IMG/VR virus record: IMGVR_UViG_3300046096_000241
Coordinates: 1-39,434 of that record
From: a virus
Strand: one strand, 5' to 3'
Length of the DNA: 39,434 nt
The notes beneath the pieces were generated by a model. The model was not told where the DNA came from. It did not search any database and saw only the letters and a list, made by a program, of their open reading frames with translations. Positions 31,316 through 38,561 of the stretch are shown piece by piece. A program made the translations under genes and the position numbers. Within the stretch, counting starts at the first letter, position 1, and each line of letters begins with the position of its first letter.

Positions 31316-32668
31316 TCAAAATTTGTTCCCTACAAAGTTATGTTCTTTTATTTTAGATGTGGCTACATCAATGAACATTTCGTGGGTTGCAGTTAGGCCA
31401 TCTCTATTCTTCATAAAGATGTATTCAATGGTATTATCAAACTCTACATTGTTATTTCCTTCTTCCTTAGCTCTCTCAAACTTATAATAGTCATCTCTGT
31501 ATAATCCAATAACTACGGAAGCATCTTGTTCAATTTGTCCAGAAGAACGTAAATCAGATAACTTTGGCCTATGTGAGCTTCTACCTTCTAATTGCCTATT
31601 TAATTGGGCAGCACATAAGAATGGGATATCTAGCTTCTTAGATAGCTGTTGTATCTTTTTGGATACACTACCTACTACGGCTGTTTCATCATTACTCTTA
31701 ATATTAGAATCAGTTATCAATTGCATATAATCAACAAGTACCATCTTGATATCTTTCTCTCTTACAATCTTTTGCACTAAAGCGGATAAATAATTAATGT
31801 CTCTATTAGCTCCATCATACCAAGTGATAGGTAGCTTTTCGAGTTTAGTGATAGCATCCTTTTGAATAGCTGAAAATTGGTCAATATTTATCCTTCCTGT
31901 CTTTATTTTAGAGTAAGGAGTATAACTATCCAATGTTCCAGAAATCATTCGGTAAATTAAAGATATTACTGGCATCTCAAGGGATAAGAATAGTACATTA
32001 TGCCCCATAGCGGAGGCATTCCTAGCGTGTTCTAGTAGACAAATAGTTTTACCTTGTCCTGGCCTTGCAGCAAATAGGATAACATTACCTTTAAGCCATC
32101 CACCTGTAATTTCATCTAACTTAGGATATCCTGTAGGAACTCCTGCAGTTTGTCCATTAGTCATAACATCTCCTAGATTATTTAAGGCATCAACTAAGGC
32201 AGACTTCATATCTACTATCTCCTTATCATCATCCTTAAACATCTCTTGATTAGTAATAGAGTTTACCTTGTCTACTAAAGAAAAGTAATCTGATCCGTTA
32301 GCTAAATCATTGGTAATTTGTCTTGATAAGTCCATTAAATCTCTTTTACCCTTCAATTCAGCTAGGTAAATAAGCAATTCATTGGTACTTGTTGATGAAT
32401 GAGTAGTTGTGGAGGCTAATAAAGTAGCCCAATCATTGTTTCCGCTTGATTTAAGCCTTAATACTACATCCGTTAAGGTATAGTTACCCTTTTCAGAAAA
32501 TAACTCAGCACAAGCCAAAAATACACTTCTAGTTTGTTCAAAGTGAAAAATGTTTGGTTTGATTATTTTTTGCACTTGCTTAAATGCAGAAGGATTAGAA
32601 GTGATTAATGATATAACTTCCTTTTCCGCATCTAAGTCGGTAAATGATATTTTCTCTTTAGCTTTCAT
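31316..32668 (-). CDS. dnaB: Replicative DNA helicase, DnaB family
   Basis: Unwinds DNA at the replication fork. The 450-residue protein has an N-terminal helical domain (DAEKEVISLITSNPSAFKQV, about 12-32), a linker, and a RecA-like ATPase with Walker A AARPGQGKT (about 200-208), GHNVLFLSLEM (about 222-232), Walker B MVLVDYMQLI (about 309-318), and the DnaB signature LRSSGQIEQDASVVIGLYRD near the end. Length is typical. It is the last gene of the minus-strand early unit, next to the putative loader. Confidence 0.95.
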   Translation of the reverse strand: MKAKEKISFTDLDAEKEVISLITSNPSAFKQVQKIIKPNIFHFEQTRSVFLACAELFSEKGNYTLTDVVLRLKSSGNNDWATLLASTTTHSSTSTNELLIYLAELKGKRDLMDLSRQITNDLANGSDYFSLVDKVNSITNQEMFKDDDKEIVDMKSALVDALNNLGDVMTNGQTAGVPTGYPKLDEITGGWLKGNVILFAARPGQGKTICLLEHARNASAMGHNVLFLSLEMPVISLIYRMISGTLDSYTPYSKIKTGRINIDQFSAIQKDAITKLEKLPITWYDGANRDINYLSALVQKIVREKDIKMVLVDYMQLITDSNIKSNDETAVVGSVSKKIQQLSKKLDIPFLCAAQLNRQLEGRSSHRPKLSDLRSSGQIEQDASVVIGLYRDDYYKFERAKEEGNNNVEFDNTIEYIFMKNRDGLTATHEMFIDVATSKIKEHNFVGNKF

Positions 32669-32685
32669 AGTTGTAACTCTTAATT

Positions 32686-33162
32686 TTAATCGAATCTAAA
32701 TACTATATTCTTTTTAGCTTCTTGGGCTTTTGGTAAGTACATTTCATCCTCCCAAGTCCTTTGATTTAAGTAAGTAAAGGGATCTTTTCTAAACTTAACA
32801 TCTGGAGTTGCCTTTAAATAGTGTGGAAGGGTTGCAAATATAGCATCTATTTCTTTCCAATTCAGCTTTAAGAATCTAGGTTTTGCTTTAATTTGACCTG
32901 TTTTCTTGTTGTATTTATTCCAAAACTCTAAGAATTTAGCTTCTTTGTTCTCTACATCTTCTAAGATATCTTGAGAATTAACCATGGGAATGCCTAATGG
33001 CTCTAATTCTTTAGTCTTAGTGTATAGAATTTCTAAACCAGGAGTTGCAGTAAGCTTGGTTTGATTTAATGAAGTTAATAATTCTTCATCCCTGATCACT
33101 AAATTCATATTAGATAGAACCTCTTGAAAGAAATCTCCTAATCCTAACATCTTGTTTCTCAT
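32686..33162 (-). CDS. Replication initiation / helicase-loader-like protein
   Basis: The 158-residue product's second half, FLEFWNKYNKKTGQIKAKPR, then LNWKEIDAIFATLPHYLKAT and KFRKDPFTYLNQRTWEDEMY, matches the short module common in phage replication proteins (pattern 'FW..YP.K..K..A...W..L.....I...L..y......fip.p.tyLN.rrWede'), which occurs in lambda O/DnaD-like proteins. Position directly upstream of DnaB supports a role in bringing helicase to the origin. The N-terminal half shows no recognisable DNA-binding domain. It overlaps the upstream membrane-peptide gene by 4 nt (ATGA). Confidence 0.7.
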   Translation of the reverse strand: MRNKMLGLGDFFQEVLSNMNLVIRDEELLTSLNQTKLTATPGLEILYTKTKELEPLGIPMVNSQDILEDVENKEAKFLEFWNKYNKKTGQIKAKPRFLKLNWKEIDAIFATLPHYLKATPDVKFRKDPFTYLNQRTWEDEMYLPKAQEAKKNIVFRFD

Positions 33163-33293
33163 CTCATTAAAGCAAATACTGTTAAACCACCAATTACACC
33201 ACCTAGCACTAAACCTATGATTAAAGCTGAAAATACAGCATATTCAACAAATTTAAGTGCTTTCTTAATGTCTTCACGCATTTCATTTTCCAT
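33159..33293 (-). CDS. 44-residue single-pass membrane peptide in the replication operon
   Basis: Starts at the ATG at 33293 with MENEMREDIKKALKFVEYAV, followed by a transmembrane helix FSALIIGLVLGGVIGGLTVF (about residues 21-40). The TGA overlaps the next ATG by 4 nt and the start is one base from the preceding gene's stop, so the gene is well embedded. No family known; a membrane peptide between replication genes might tether the replication complex or be a lysis or immunity factor. Confidence 0.6.
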   Translation of the reverse strand: MENEMREDIKKALKFVEYAVFSALIIGLVLGGVIGGLTVFALMR

Positions 33294-33294
33294 C

Positions 33295-33747
33295 TTAATT
33301 ATTGATTTCGTTATAAATATCCTCTAATGTTTTATTAAGGTGTACTATTCCAGTCCAACTACATTCAGCCATATTCAATGCTTTACTTGCAAAGTCTAAA
33401 GTTTGCTCTTTCTCCATTTGTTTGGCTTGTAATATATATTTTCTCATTTGAGCCATTCCTTGATTTAAATCATAGTTGATAATTTTATCTTCCAACCATT
33501 CTACTGCCGTTTGTTTATTTTCCATTATATAATATTTAATTATGTTAAACTTATCACTAATATTTCTTAAAGTAAATCCTAGCATTATAGCTAAATCTTT
33601 TAAAGCTTCATTGTCCAAACTATTTAACCATTCAAATTGTCTATCTTCTGGACAATCTTCAAAACAGGTAGGCTGCCTACGTTCTTCATCTTCAAACTTA
33701 TGTAGTATGTAAATGCCTGATAAATGCCTTCTATTAATCTTTTCCAT
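33295..33747 (-). CDS. Hypothetical two-part protein
   Basis: The 150-residue product has two segments that each look like separate small phage proteins: residues ~1-74 (PTCFEDCPEDRQFEWLNSLD, then ALKDLAIMLGFTLRNISDKF) and residues ~75-150, which begin with an internal Met (MENKQTAVEWLEDKIINYDL) and continue LQAKQMEKEQTLDFASKALN. The second part resembles a small stand-alone family I recall from Bacteroidota phages. It could be a gene fusion, or the internal ATG near 33525 could be a second start. Function unknown. Confidence 0.65.
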   Translation of the reverse strand: MEKINRRHLSGIYILHKFEDEERRQPTCFEDCPEDRQFEWLNSLDNEALKDLAIMLGFTLRNISDKFNIIKYYIMENKQTAVEWLEDKIINYDLNQGMAQMRKYILQAKQMEKEQTLDFASKALNMAECSWTGIVHLNKTLEDIYNEINN

Positions 33748-33920
33748 TATTTCTCCCTTAAAGTTGCAATTACATTAGTAAATCCTTCATTACTTAATAA
33801 CTCCCTTTGGAATTCACCATTTTGAATACCTATAAGCATTTCTTTAACAGCTTCAGTAGCATTATCTACTTTATCATCAATAGTGAATAATAATCTTAAT
33901 TCATATTTTATTAATCCCAT
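33747..33920 (-). CDS. 57-residue hypothetical protein
   Basis: Opens with the ATG at 33920 (MGLIKYELRLLFTIDDKVDN) and ends with TAA overlapping the next start (TAATGG) at 33747. It is predicted to be a strand followed by two helices (ATEAVKEMLIGIQNGEFQRE, NEGFTNVIATLREK). No family recognised; tight packing on both sides is the main support. Confidence 0.6.
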   Translation of the reverse strand: MGLIKYELRLLFTIDDKVDNATEAVKEMLIGIQNGEFQRELLSNEGFTNVIATLREK

Positions 33921-34149
33921 TATACCAATCTTTAAATTTTTTAATTCTTATAAACGCTGCTCTTTCTTCAGCTCCTTTGTTATTTAATAATCTGGTTTTC
34001 CAGAGTTCTAATGTGTAGTGAGAGTTATGTATAATGTGGCCATCAAAAGAAATAAAGTCAATTAATGGCTCATTATTCTTTATAAACTCATCTACCCATT
34101 CAATAGCTTTCTGGTTGTAAAATGCTTGGTTTTTTCCTTGGCCTATCAT
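33901..34149 (-). CDS. Hypothetical 82-residue protein
   Basis: The product (MIGQGKNQAFYNQKAIEWVD...) is alpha/beta, with a motif FDGHIIHNSHYTLELWKTRL and a basic aromatic tail (IKKFKDWYNGINKI). It overlaps the upstream zinc-ribbon gene by 50 nt and the downstream gene by 20 nt. Codon-level plausibility and an uninterrupted frame support it, but no homology is recognised. Confidence 0.5.
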   Translation of the reverse strand: MIGQGKNQAFYNQKAIEWVDEFIKNNEPLIDFISFDGHIIHNSHYTLELWKTRLLNNKGAEERAAFIRIKKFKDWYNGINKI

Positions 34150-34336
34150 TTCTTAATACTAAAAACCCATTTACATTTACTTCCATCTTAATCTTCTGAT
34201 CACAAGACATACATCTATATTTAACTGACCATTCAGCAAAACTAGCATCAAAGTAATCCCATAATTGCTGTACAGGATGTTTATGTCCACATTTAGGGCA
34301 CTCTGTTCTGTCTGTTTTTATTGCTATTCTTTGCAT
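34100..34336 (-). CDS. Small zinc-ribbon protein
   Basis: The 78-residue protein contains CPKCGH (residues ~13-18) and, 26 residues later, CMSCDQK, giving four cysteines in a CxxC...CxxC zinc-ribbon arrangement. The rest, DYFDASFAEWSVKY between the pairs and a basic end, fits a compact zinc-binding, possibly nucleic-acid-binding protein. Overlaps both neighbours (44 and 50 nt), which is more than usual in this operon. Confidence 0.6.
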   Translation of the reverse strand: MQRIAIKTDRTECPKCGHKHPVQQLWDYFDASFAEWSVKYRCMSCDQKIKMEVNVNGFLVLRNDRPRKKPSILQPESY

Positions 34337-34475
34337 TTGTTAGTTTTAATAATCTGTAAGCCTCTTTTAACATTTTAGCTTGATGTGACCATGCTTCTTG
34401 GATTGTATAACCCAATTCATTACGTTTTTGATTTTGGCTAATAATAGTGCCATCTGCGTTAATAATTTGTGCCAT
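34293..34475 (-). CDS. 60-residue hypothetical protein
   Basis: MAQIINADGTIISQNQKRNE continues with a helical, amphipathic segment (TIQEAWSHQAKMLKEAYRLL) and a basic Asn-rich tail. The ATG overlaps the nuclease stop by one base (TAATG), which supports translation. No recognised function. Confidence 0.55.
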   Translation of the reverse strand: MAQIINADGTIISQNQKRNELGYTIQEAWSHQAKMLKEAYRLLKLTNAKNSNKNRQNRVP

Positions 34476-35215
34476 TAGAATAAAACTTTAGATACATAAT
34501 ATTGATTAACATCTTTTGTAGCATTAGGGCTATGATATAAATGATACATACCCATAGCTTGCTCTACTTTCATTCTTCCAGATTCCATAAACTCATCGGA
34601 GCATTCAAAGAAACCTAAGCGATTAGAACCTTTCTCAATTACAATAAAGGCTAACTCTTTACCAAACAGGTGATTGTAGATAAATGCTTGAGAATCGTAG
34701 TTGTACTTCTTAGCGGAATACTTAAAGTCATCCAAAGAAGTAGTAGTCTTTAAATCATAGATAAAGTCTCCATTAATAATATCAGCCTTACCTTTCCATT
34801 GCAAGCCTTCAATTTCACCTATTGCTGGCACTTCATATTTAATACCACTATCCCAAACTAACTTAGATAAATCGGTATTAGCTCTTAGTGCTTTAACCAT
34901 TTCATCTACTTCTTCAGCTTCCTTAACCAATAACATAAAAGGCTCATTGCTTTCTTTACAAGCATCCTTGTAGATGTTAGTAGTTCTTGTGGAGGCATCA
35001 ACTAAAGGAAATGATTTTAGTTTATGAGGCTCTAAACAAGCTGTATGAAAATAACTTCCTTGTAGCATTGCTAAAGTCTTTTCAGACTTCTTCTTAAACA
35101 TTACAGGGTTATTAAGTAGAACTCCAATGTCTGAATTAGACAAGTAGCTTCTACCTAAGCCATTATAATATTCATTGTCATCTTTAAGCGTTTGTATGAT
35201 TTGATCGTGTGTCAT
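34475..35215 (-). CDS. RecE-like PD-(D/E)XK exonuclease
   Basis: The 246-residue product matches RecE/YqaJ-type nucleases: N-terminal YLSNSDIGVLLNNPVMFKKK, then LQGSYFHTACLEPHK with His57, and the active-site core YEVPAIG...QWKGKADIING (Asp145) and FIYDLKTT (Asp154, Lys156), followed by YDSQAFIYNHLFG. These enzymes resect double-stranded DNA ends for recombination or concatemer processing. A single-strand-annealing partner gene is not evident, but an SSB-like protein lies upstream in the same unit. It overlaps the adjacent 73-residue gene by 4 nt. Confidence 0.85.
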   Translation of the reverse strand: MTHDQIIQTLKDDNEYYNGLGRSYLSNSDIGVLLNNPVMFKKKSEKTLAMLQGSYFHTACLEPHKLKSFPLVDASTRTTNIYKDACKESNEPFMLLVKEAEEVDEMVKALRANTDLSKLVWDSGIKYEVPAIGEIEGLQWKGKADIINGDFIYDLKTTTSLDDFKYSAKKYNYDSQAFIYNHLFGKELAFIVIEKGSNRLGFFECSDEFMESGRMKVEQAMGMYHLYHSPNATKDVNQYYVSKVLF

Positions 35216-35433
35216 AATTTTTCTATTTCTTGTTTAACTTCATTATAAAATCTAATTGCATTATCAGAATATGTATCATAATCTATTTCATTCAATAAAT
35301 TTAAAATCTCATCCACTGCAATTAATACACAATTAAATGATACAAAATTTCTAGCAGCATTATGTTTAATTTCATTAATTAATGCACTGTTAAATTTATT
35401 AAACAACTGTTCAGCCTTTTCTTTGGGTATCAT
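35212..35433 (-). CDS. Hypothetical 73-residue helical protein
   Basis: MIPKEKAEQLFNKFNSALIN continues with AARNFVSFNCVLIAVDEILN and ends FYNEVKQEIEKL. Entirely helical by eye, with the usual look of small phage proteins of unknown role in Bacteroidota genomes. Joined to both neighbours by 4-nt overlaps (ATGA), so it is part of the same polycistronic unit as the nuclease. Confidence 0.65.
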   Translation of the reverse strand: MIPKEKAEQLFNKFNSALINEIKHNAARNFVSFNCVLIAVDEILNLLNEIDYDTYSDNAIRFYNEVKQEIEKL

Positions 35434-35627
35434 TGTCTTGCTGTGATTTTAAACTTATTCTTAAAATAATCTTTTACTACTCCATCGGGAGAAAATTCTT
35501 TGAAATCAGAAGGATAAACATCATTCATCATAAACTCAAGCATTGCAAAGGTGTAATCCCAGTAATGATTGGAAAGCATAAGTTGATGTGATTCCCAAAA
35601 CTCCTTATCAATTATTTCTTCGTTCAT
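35430..35627 (-). CDS. Hypothetical 65-residue protein
   Basis: The product starts MNEEIIDKEFWESHQLMLSN and is acidic and aromatic in its first half, with DFKEFSPDGVVKDYFKNKFK near the end. No recognised motif. 4-nt overlap downstream and 20-nt overlap upstream place it in the early operon. Confidence 0.6.
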   Translation of the reverse strand: MNEEIIDKEFWESHQLMLSNHYWDYTFAMLEFMMNDVYPSDFKEFSPDGVVKDYFKNKFKITARQ

Positions 35628-35814
35628 CTTTAATTATGTTTATTTCTTCTTCTATTTGACTGTCATTGATTCTATTGTACACATGGCTAACAATTATAGC
35701 CTGGGTGTATTTTCGTGCTCTAAGAGGAATCTTTCCCTTTTGGTTTAACCTATCAGCAATAATTTGATAGAGTTCCATTAAGGATTCATCCCTGGTTATT
35801 TCTAAATCTATCAT
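35608..35814 (-). CDS. Hypothetical 68-residue protein
   Basis: MIDLEITRDESLMELYQIIA continues with DRLNQKGKIPLRARKYTQAI and ends in a charged tail (IEEEINIIKDERRNN). The basic middle and helical prediction could fit nucleic-acid or protein binding; no family is identified. 4-nt overlap with the upstream gene. Confidence 0.6.
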   Translation of the reverse strand: MIDLEITRDESLMELYQIIADRLNQKGKIPLRARKYTQAIIVSHVYNRINDSQIEEEINIIKDERRNN

Positions 35815-36098
35815 ATCAATATAAATTCAGTTATGTTACTTATTGGAATTAGCATCTCCTGGACTAACTTAGGTAGCCTTTCTTTCTTCTTTGTTACAGG
35901 ATTTTCTTCTATAATCATCAAAGAATTATTAATGAAAGGCTTTGGATGCTTAATTCTTAAACAAATTAATGAATCTGTGTATCCAAGGACTACAGCTTCT
36001 ATGCTTTCTAAACCTTTACCTAGCTTATAGGTAATTAAGGCTCTCCTATTTAGATTCTTTTGAACTACTCTTAGGAGAAAATTAGTTTCTCTTTTCAT
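35811..36098 (-). CDS. Hypothetical 95-residue basic protein
   Basis: The product begins MKRETNFLLRVVQKNLNRRA with many Arg/Lys, followed by a beta-rich part (IEAVVLGYTDSLICLRIKHP, MLIPISNITEFILI). Its start overlaps the SSB-like stop by one base, so it is translated right after that gene. The basic N-terminus is compatible with DNA or RNA binding. No family recognised. Confidence 0.6.
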   Translation of the reverse strand: MKRETNFLLRVVQKNLNRRALITYKLGKGLESIEAVVLGYTDSLICLRIKHPKPFINNSLMIIEENPVTKKKERLPKLVQEMLIPISNITEFILI

Positions 36099-36736
36099 TA
36101 AAAAGGAAGGGCATCTGCAGGGTCTTCAGCTACCATATCAACATTAGGTGAACTAGCAGGTAAATCACCAAACTTAGCGTTAAACTCTGGAGTTGCTGTA
36201 ATCTTCTTAGCTAACCATTCGGGTAAACCCATAAACACTTCTTGATTCCAATCAGAATAAGATAAGATTCTAGTAGGATTTACCTGATCAGGGCAAGTTA
36301 AACCCTTAGGGATAGGAGAAATACTGTTGATATTAGCATAAGTCTTAGTGCCATCAGCAGACTTCTTATGAGTAATGTTAAGCATACAAGCTTTGCCTAC
36401 TAATCTAGTAATATCAAAGTTCTTAGCCTCCTCATCTGTAAATGTTGCACCTCTCCAAGCTTCTAAATGTAATCTAAGCGTAGCTTTTTCATTGAATGAT
36501 AGATTATACTCCTTAGAAATAACAAAGGGCTTCTCGTCCTCTCCTTCACGAAATACAGCAGTCTCTAAAGGTAGCTCAAAGTCTACAATAACTTTGTGGC
36601 CTACTTTCTTCTCTCCTTTGTATTCTGTTTCTTCTGTACCTACTTCAATCATTCCGTAGCATCTAGCAACGTGAGAGCCTGCAGGTGTAACTTGTTTTGG
36701 ATAATTTGATCCACTTGATTTTGCAATAATTGCCAT
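36098..36736 (-). CDS. Single-stranded DNA-binding-like protein
   Basis: The 212-residue product has an OB-fold-like N-terminal part with strands (HVARCYGMIEVGTEETEYKG, KVIVDFELPLE, EYNLSFNEKATLRLHLEAW, ACMLNITHKKSADGTKTYAN) and an acidic, Pro-Phe-ending tail (VDMVAEDPADALPF), as in SSB proteins where the C-terminal tip recruits partners. It resembles the phage DUF669/SSB-like group. Located in the same unit as the RecE-like nuclease and helicase, where it would protect single-stranded intermediates. Ends 1 nt inside the next gene. Confidence 0.75.
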   Translation of the reverse strand: MAIIAKSSGSNYPKQVTPAGSHVARCYGMIEVGTEETEYKGEKKVGHKVIVDFELPLETAVFREGEDEKPFVISKEYNLSFNEKATLRLHLEAWRGATFTDEEAKNFDITRLVGKACMLNITHKKSADGTKTYANINSISPIPKGLTCPDQVNPTRILSYSDWNQEVFMGLPEWLAKKITATPEFNAKFGDLPASSPNVDMVAEDPADALPF

Positions 36737-36748
36737 AATAATTATAGT

Positions 36749-36979
36749 TTAAGAAAATGTAAATTCGAATGTGTTGTCGGGGTGTGTTAATGTAACCATC
36801 CCACTAGGTGTAATTCTGTTTTTATACCCAGCAGTAATAAATTTTACTATAACATGAGACTTATAATCTCCCTGGGCAGTAGTAGCTTGATTCTTCCATA
36901 CAGACATAATCCATAAGTCATCCTTGGTAATACCAACTCTTTCAAGCTCCTGATTAAATAGCTCTATTTTTTCATCCAT
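36749..36979 (-). CDS. Hypothetical 76-residue protein, promoter-proximal
   Basis: The product (MDEKIELFNQELERVGITKD...) has an N-terminal helix and a beta-rich end (IVKFITAGYKNRITPSGMVT, NTFEFTFS). It is the first gene after the promoter at 37002-37031, followed 12 nt later by the SSB-like gene. Being promoter-proximal suggests early expression, but the function is unknown. Confidence 0.65.
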   Translation of the reverse strand: MDEKIELFNQELERVGITKDDLWIMSVWKNQATTAQGDYKSHVIVKFITAGYKNRITPSGMVTLTHPDNTFEFTFS

Positions 36980-37001
36980 GATATATTTGTTTTGTGTGAT
37001 A

Positions 37002-37031
37002 CAAATGTAGTATCTTATTTATTGTTTACAA
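37002..37031 (-). promoter_or_regulatory. Bacteroidota-type promoter for the SSB-nuclease-helicase unit
   Basis: Minus strand: TTG (37031-37029), 19 nt, TACATTTG (37009-37002). The transcript would start near 36995, shortly before the ATG at 36979. Dyad copy F lies about 32 nt upstream. Confidence 0.7.
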
Positions 37032-37062
37032 TAATATTTAAAAATATTTTCAAAAGTTGATG

Positions 37063-37085
37063 TAATTTAGAATTATTCTAAATAC
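37063..37085. promoter_or_regulatory. Dispersed 23-bp dyad, copy F
   Basis: TAATTTAGAA-TTA-TTCTAAATAC, 18 of 20 arm positions match the consensus. It overlaps the stop codon of the gene at 37073-37252 and lies just upstream of the promoter at 37002-37031, the same arrangement as copy B at the 2606 promoter. Confidence 0.65.
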
Positions 37086-37252
37086 TTATTGTTAAAATAG
37101 TCCATATCAATGCTGTTATCCTCGAGGCCATCTGTTACACCATCATCATAAGCTATGTTAATAATTTCTTCTTCTAAAGCTAAATAATAGCTTTCTGGCT
37201 TAACCTTATCATTTTCTAGGTCCTCTAAGTATTGTCTAAATGCTGCCTTCAT
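37073..37252 (-). CDS. 59-residue acidic hypothetical protein
   Basis: ATG at 37252 gives MKAAFRQYLEDLENDKVKPE, continuing with SYYLALEEEIINIAYDDGVT and an acidic end (DMDYFNNKYLE). Mostly helical and strongly acidic. It overlaps the preceding gene by 17 nt; its stop lies inside dyad copy F. No family recognised. Confidence 0.55.
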   Translation of the reverse strand: MKAAFRQYLEDLENDKVKPESYYLALEEEIINIAYDDGVTDGLEDNSIDMDYFNNKYLE

Positions 37253-37646
37253 TTGTATAAGGGTTTTTAGTTGTTATTTTATCTGCAAGCCAATAACTTG
37301 ATGCATTAGGTACGCTTGAAATTTTATAAGAAGCATTTTGTTTCCCTAAAAAATGCCCAATACTCCAATCAGTAGTAAGAAAACTTTTACCCCAAACTAT
37401 ATCCCCTATATTAGGTAATACCTCTGGCCTTTCTTGAGTAAATCCTTCAAATTTGTATTCTTTAAAAGATAATGTAGGCATCATGTAATCAAATAATTTG
37501 CCATCTAAATTGTAGCTATCATTGTGATAATTATCAAAATATACTTCAATTGGATAATTGTTCTGTCCAGATAAAGATTTAACAGTACCCCATCCATAAT
37601 GTATACAAAAAACTCTATCTTCTATTCTAATATCTAAAAGTGCCAT
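37236..37646 (-). CDS. Hypothetical 136-residue protein of two SH3-like beta units
   Basis: The product has two similar beta segments: RVFCIHYGWGTVKSLSGQNN with PIEVYFDNYHNDSYNLDGKL, and GDIVWGKSFLTTDWSIGHFL with SYKISSVPNA. Each looks like a small beta barrel of the sort found in phage early genes. The central FKEYKFEGFTQERPEVLP linker joins them. I have seen similar proteins as hypothetical genes in Bacteroidota phages but know no function. Overlaps the genes on both sides by 13-17 nt. Confidence 0.6.
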   Translation of the reverse strand: MALLDIRIEDRVFCIHYGWGTVKSLSGQNNYPIEVYFDNYHNDSYNLDGKLFDYMMPTLSFKEYKFEGFTQERPEVLPNIGDIVWGKSFLTTDWSIGHFLGKQNASYKISSVPNASSYWLADKITTKNPYTNEGSI

Positions 37647-38176
37647 CCTCTTTTCTTTTTAGTGTGATTTTCTTTTTTTAATTCAGTAATTTCAATTTCT
37701 AATAAATCAATAGCCTTATTTAATTTTTTATTTTCAAATTCAATTGATGCCTTTTCTTTAATTACTGTATTAATATTTTCTTTTTGTCTATCAATTTGAG
37801 CTAATAATTTATCAATTCTATCACTATATGAATTAGCAACTCCTTGAAAATCTAATCCTGTTCTATTAAACTCAATATTCATAGCCTTAATCTCTTCCTC
37901 TTGAGACATTATAACCCTGTTAAGATTATAGATAATTCTATCCTTTGTCTCGTGTGAAGCTTCAACTTTACCTGTAGTGTTATAACTACCTTGTATCTCC
38001 AGGGCTTTCTTGAGCTTCTCCAGGTACAATGTTAGGTCCATTGCTTCCTGTTTAGCGTGTTCTATCCAATCAAGTGTAGATAAATCCTCTCTATCAAGAG
38101 TAACACCATATTTTTTCTCACCAAATTCAGCTCTAATCTGATATTGCTGAATAATTTCACTAACTATTGAATCCAT
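37634..38176 (-). CDS. MazG-like nucleotide-pyrophosphatase-type domain fused to a coiled coil
   Basis: Residues ~10-60 (RAEFGEKKYGVTLDREDLST, then LDWIEHAKQEAMDLTLYLEK) match the small all-alpha phage proteins of the MazG/NTP-PPase-like type ('R..fG.kkYG.tldr.dl...dWl.ha.eE..D...Yl'). The E-x-x-D pair in QEAMDLTLYLEK is the expected metal-binding end. Residues ~70-175 form a long coiled coil (e.g. KLNKAIDLLEIEITELKKEN). Enzymatic activity is uncertain: only part of the usual motifs is visible. Overlaps its neighbours by 13-17 nt. Confidence 0.6.
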   Translation of the reverse strand: MDSIVSEIIQQYQIRAEFGEKKYGVTLDREDLSTLDWIEHAKQEAMDLTLYLEKLKKALEIQGSYNTTGKVEASHETKDRIIYNLNRVIMSQEEEIKAMNIEFNRTGLDFQGVANSYSDRIDKLLAQIDRQKENINTVIKEKASIEFENKKLNKAIDLLEIEITELKKENHTKKKRGWHF

Positions 38177-38537
38177 CGTATGTCTTTAAGTCTATGTTAT
38201 ATTCCTTTAATAAATCATTAATTCTAGTATTCATTTCTTGCTTCTTATCGTATGGCATTTCATCCATAAATAACCCAATTCTAAAGAAAAATTGCATCAC
38301 ATAAGAGGCATTAACAAACTGATCAAGGACATTACTCATATCAACACCATCGGTATTTTTATTGGTAAAAACGTGATCAACTGATTTTTCTAATTCTTGC
38401 TTTAACTGGTTTGTTAGAAGTTTAACCTTCCTAACATTGTAGGAACTGTGTACCCATTTCTCATCAACAAAATCTGTCATGAAGTTGCATAGGGCATAAT
38501 AAGTTAGGTAATTGTGTGATTGCTCTTTTGTCATCAT
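38160..38537 (-). CDS. Hypothetical 125-residue helical protein
   Basis: The product starts MMTKEQSHNYLTYYALCNFM and is mostly helical (VRKVKLLTNQLKQELEKSVD, AMPYD-type turn before KKQEMNTRINDLLKEYNIDL). It is the first gene downstream of the tRNA-like region and overlaps the MazG-like gene by 17 nt. No motif of known function. Confidence 0.6.
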   Translation of the reverse strand: MMTKEQSHNYLTYYALCNFMTDFVDEKWVHSSYNVRKVKLLTNQLKQELEKSVDHVFTNKNTDGVDMSNVLDQFVNASYVMQFFFRIGLFMDEMPYDKKQEMNTRINDLLKEYNIDLKTYDGFNS

Positions 38538-38561
38538 AGTTGTTAAAAATTAATTGTTAGT

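Noticed and set aside
32690-32705. Seventh copy of the dyad (GAATCTAAATAC)
   Set aside because: Only one half-site is recognisable; the other arm does not match.
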